Source: an uncultured Pirellulaceae bacterium (GTDB lineage: Bacteria; Planctomycetota; Planctomycetia; Pirellulales; Pirellulaceae). Taken from it: a DNA stretch of 7,125 bases. This document shows positions 4,637 to 7,125 of the stretch, in pieces. Under the pieces are notes generated by a model that was given only the letters and a program-made list of their open reading frames with translations, had not been told where the DNA came from and searched no databases. Position 1 is the first letter of the stretch, and each line of letters starts with the position of its first letter. The stretch lies in NCBI GenBank assembly GCA_934255105.1, contig CAKQNH010000238.1, forward strand, positions 1 through 7,125, given 5' to 3'. The position numbers were made by a program, and so were the translations under genes.

Positions 4637-7125
4637 ATTGGCTGACGGGTAAGGCGGGCAGTCTAGTGCTAGCGGCTTGCGGATCGGCGAAGGTCGGCTC
4701 CTGGGCTATGGCGCGGACCGTAGGACTGTCTTCACCAGGGTCGATCGTGGCGGGTAGACGATCCGATGGCGCGACTTCAATGGGCTGGCTGCCGAGGGCT
4801 TCAATGCGCTGGCGCATTTCGGTCTCGCGCTCATTGAGCCCAAACTCCATGACGGCGCTGCCAAAGCTGCCACCCAGGGTGGCGCTGCTAATCGGACCTG
4901 GGTCGATCCAAATCCCGTCGGCATCAAGCTGCATGGTGCCTAGATCCAAGTCCAGGCTGCGGCGCAGTGCTTCATAGTTCACAAAGGTTCCGATCAAGGC
5001 TTGCTGAGCGTTGAGCAGCGAGTTGATCGCGTTGGCATAGTCATTGGCCGCCGTCGGTGGCCCCACGGTTCCGAGCACTTCGTTAATACGCGCTCGGTCC
5101 TGGTTGATACCGATGGTCAACGCGGCGTTTTGCACGGCGAACCGCTGGATCTCGAAACTTAGCTGGTTCTGCCTAACGGTCCGCAGCAGCGACCGCATAT
5201 TGCGCCACACGCTGTCTTCATAGGTATAGTACGAACGTTTTGCGCGTTGATACTCGATCAAAACTTGACGATAGTTATTGCGTTCCTGTAGACGCGTGAT
5301 GGGTGCATCCCAGGCTACGCCCGCGCGAACTGTACCGGCGGTGCTGTGAAAGGCCAGCGGGTTGTCGCCGACGTTCCGTACGTCGCCCGAGAGAGTCAAA
5401 TTCAAAACGCTCTCCAAGTTGTCCGCCACCACCTCGATCGCTCGCCAACTGTTCACCAGCGAAGCTCGGTTGTTGAGCCAGTCGCGACGGTTCACGCGGG
5501 CGATCTGCACCGCGTCAATTGGTTCCAAGTCGATCTCCGGCAACAGCGCCGCTTCGGTGCGAGCTTTGGCTTGCACGATTTGCAGCCCCAACAAATTCTC
5601 GTTGATCGACGCGAGCAGATCTTGCGAGTTGAGGATGACCACTTGCGAGATCTCAGAGAACCGAGCCTGTGGCGAATCGGCTTGGTCCAAGTTCTGGGTT
5701 ATGCGTTCGATGCTGGTCGACAGTTCGTAGAGCGTCTCCAGTTGTCCTTTGAAAGTGGCTTCGAATTTGTCGAGCTCTGCGGTTAATTCGTCGGGAAGCT
5801 GCTCGAGTCCCTCGCCATCTAGGAACGAAGTATTGAGCGTTCCCGTCGGTAGCAGCGCACAGACCATCTCGCTTTCACGCTGCACAATATCCAGCAAGCG
5901 AGTGAGTTGCTGGCGGCGTTTCGGGACCGCATCGCGGAGAATGGCAATGTCGTTGCGCACCTCGGCAATATCGGAATCGATGATGGTGCGTTGAATCTCT
6001 TCGATCGGCTTCAAATCGCGTTGTACGGCCTGGAGCACGGCGACCAGTTCGGGGCCGCTGTCGATCGAACGAGCCGATTGACCATTGCCACTATCCCTAG
6101 TCAACAGGCTCATCTCTAGAATCCTGGTGTTGTCCTCGCCCACTTGCGTGCGGACTCGGCCTACCTCGCCGCGACGATCGCGCAATCCTTGAGAGATCAA
6201 CTTAAAGCGGTCCAGCAACGGATCGCGTATCTCTACGCACAGATAGGGCGGCAATCCCATGTCGGCTTTAAAGTTGTCGAGCGACGATTGGTAACCGACT
6301 TGCAGACCCAGCAGGTTGGTCTGAGCGGTATAGACCTGTTGCAGCGAAGTAGCCACTTGGATCTGCTGGGTGGGGATCTCCGATTGACTATTGGGGATCG
6401 TCATGAGCAGTTCACGATAGCCGTCGCGCAGTTCCAAATAGACGTCGGTCAACTGAGCGATGTTCTCTTGCGCGTTGAGAATGCTCAGTTGGCTTTGTAG
6501 CAAGCCCAGATAGCCGTTGGCACCTTGGACTTGAATTCCCCCGCCGCCTCCTCCTCCGCCGAGCGTTCCGAAGCCGCCACCTAGACCGGTAAAACCTCCA
6601 AAGCCAGCCCCACCAAACACGCCCCCCCGGCGCCGCGGTTGGGTGTCCGGAGCACGTCCCGTAGCGATGTCGACATAGAACCCACGTCGATAGCGTTCAA
6701 AAGCGCGCACATTGGCCAGCAGAGCCCGCTCGGCCAATGTCAGCCGCTCGAGTACCACGTCGCGGCCACCCTGCCGCAGCAGCGGTTGGATCAGAGAAAA
6801 ATTCAACAGCGAACTCGATGTGTAGTTGTCGGAACCGGCCAATTGCCAAGTCATCGAGTTGGCAAAGCCGACCAGCAGATCCGCCCCCGAGGCGGACATC
6901 TTCCTCATTTGTGCGTTGGGGCCAGTCGAGAGCAACGTGCTGCCCACGGGAGGATTCAGGCGAGTTCCGCGACGTTCAACGCCCGAGTTCCAGCCCGCAA
7001 AGAATTGTGAATCGAGTAGAAAACGCTCGCTGCTGACGTCCAATGCAGACAGATAGAGCTCTTCCAAGTTCTGTTGGTAGCCCGGCGCATGCAGCAAGGC
7101 TGTCCGCACCGATTCGTTCATGTCC
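4614..7125 (-). CDS. TolC-family outer-membrane efflux protein (5'-partial)
   Basis: Outer-membrane factor (OEP/TolC fold) that would form a trans-envelope channel with an inner-membrane efflux or secretion pump. The frame is open through the window edge; the ATG at 7121 is preceded by an in-frame Asp codon and the sequence starts inside the first helix, so the signal peptide lies outside. Counting from that Met (835 residues): a first TolC-like repeat at about 1-310, with SSLLNFSLIQPLLRQGGRDV (102-121) and long helices; a glycine-rich insert at 166-195 with eight glycines in a row; a long, predicted coiled-coil insert at about 311-520; and a second repeat at about 530-730, with AGVAWDAPITRLQERNNYRQ (600-619) and YQRAKRSYYTYEDSVWRNMR, typical of OEP. 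A proline-rich tail follows (about 775-835). Typical TolC proteins are about 450-500 residues, so this one is much longer. No pump genes are visible in the window. Confidence 0.9.
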   Translation of the reverse strand, partial: DMNESVRTALLHAPGYQQNLEELYLSALDVSSERFLLDSQFFAGWNSGVERRGTRLNPPVGSTLLSTGPNAQMRKMSASGADLLVGFANSMTWQLAGSDNYTSSSLLNFSLIQPLLRQGGRDVVLERLTLAERALLANVRAFERYRRGFYVDIATGRAPDTQPRRRGGVFGGAGFGGFTGLGGGFGTLGGGGGGGGIQVQGANGYLGLLQSQLSILNAQENIAQLTDVYLELRDGYRELLMTIPNSQSEIPTQQIQVATSLQQVYTAQTNLLGLQVGYQSSLDNFKADMGLPPYLCVEIRDPLLDRFKLISQGLRDRRGEVGRVRTQVGEDNTRILEMSLLTRDSGNGQSARSIDSGPELVAVLQAVQRDLKPIEEIQRTIIDSDIAEVRNDIAILRDAVPKRRQQLTRLLDIVQRESEMVCALLPTGTLNTSFLDGEGLEQLPDELTAELDKFEATFKGQLETLYELSTSIERITQNLDQADSPQARFSEISQVVILNSQDLLASINENLLGLQIVQAKARTEAALLPEIDLEPIDAVQIARVNRRDWLNNRASLVNSWRAIEVVADNLESVLNLTLSGDVRNVGDNPLAFHSTAGTVRAGVAWDAPITRLQERNNYRQVLIEYQRAKRSYYTYEDSVWRNMRSLLRTVRQNQLSFEIQRFAVQNAALTIGINQDRARINEVLGTVGPPTAANDYANAINSLLNAQQALIGTFVNYEALRRSLDLDLGTMQLDADGIWIDPGPISSATLGGSFGSAVMEFGLNERETEMRQRIEALGSQPIEVAPSDRLPATIDPGEDSPTVRAIAQEPTFADPQAASTRLPALPVSQSNPLTRR

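Noticed and set aside
5346..5786. Plus-strand frames inside tolC (146 codons here and several others up to 7056)
   Set aside because: They are antisense shadows of the strongly supported TolC-like gene, rich in Arg/His/Gln and without domains.
7119..7121. ATG at 7121 as the true tolC start
   Set aside because: The frame continues upstream to the window edge, no signal peptide follows the ATG, and the sequence begins inside the TolC first helix.

Overview
The window looks like a piece of a planctomycete chromosome, probably from the Pirellulales (Rhodopirellula/Blastopirellula-like). This is inferred from protein style: a very long TolC-family protein with a poly-glycine insertion, a small protein with the RKLRLF...CC.RI signature common in planctomycete paralogous families, a TadE/TadG pair with a von Willebrand A domain, and mostly weak or absent Shine-Dalgarno sequences. 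No rRNA, tRNA, CRISPR array, transposase or integrase was seen.

All seven genes I can support lie on the minus strand, so transcription runs from high to low coordinates. In that order they are: a TolC-like outer-membrane factor (7125 to 4614, N-terminus outside the window); a free-standing TOPRIM protein of the GyrB/ParE type without an ATPase domain (4535 to 3693); a DUF3267-like membrane metallopeptidase with HELCH (about 3449 to 2814); a small planctomycete hypothetical protein (2667 to 2284); a secreted DUF4114 protein (1945 to 1184); a TadE-like pseudopilin (about 1129 to 683); and a TadG-like protein with an N-terminal anchor and a vWA MIDAS motif (604 to 1, C-terminus outside the window).

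The last three genes are closely spaced (45 and 78 bp gaps) and probably form one surface or secretion operon. The DUF4114 gene has the only good Shine-Dalgarno in the window, so it may be the first gene of that operon; its upstream gap of 338 bp holds no convincing gene. The middle genes are separated by 146-231 bp and look like independent accessory genes.

The most unusual stretch is 4495-4636. A 12-bp perfect hairpin spans the tolC stop codon. It is followed by three copies of a GC-rich, self-complementary repeat, two of which form a perfect 23-bp inverted repeat. The only start codon giving the full TOPRIM protein lies in the loop of that inverted repeat, and one repeat arm encodes residues near its N-terminus. 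This resembles a REP/BIME-type palindromic element that has been captured as coding sequence and as a 5' RNA structure.
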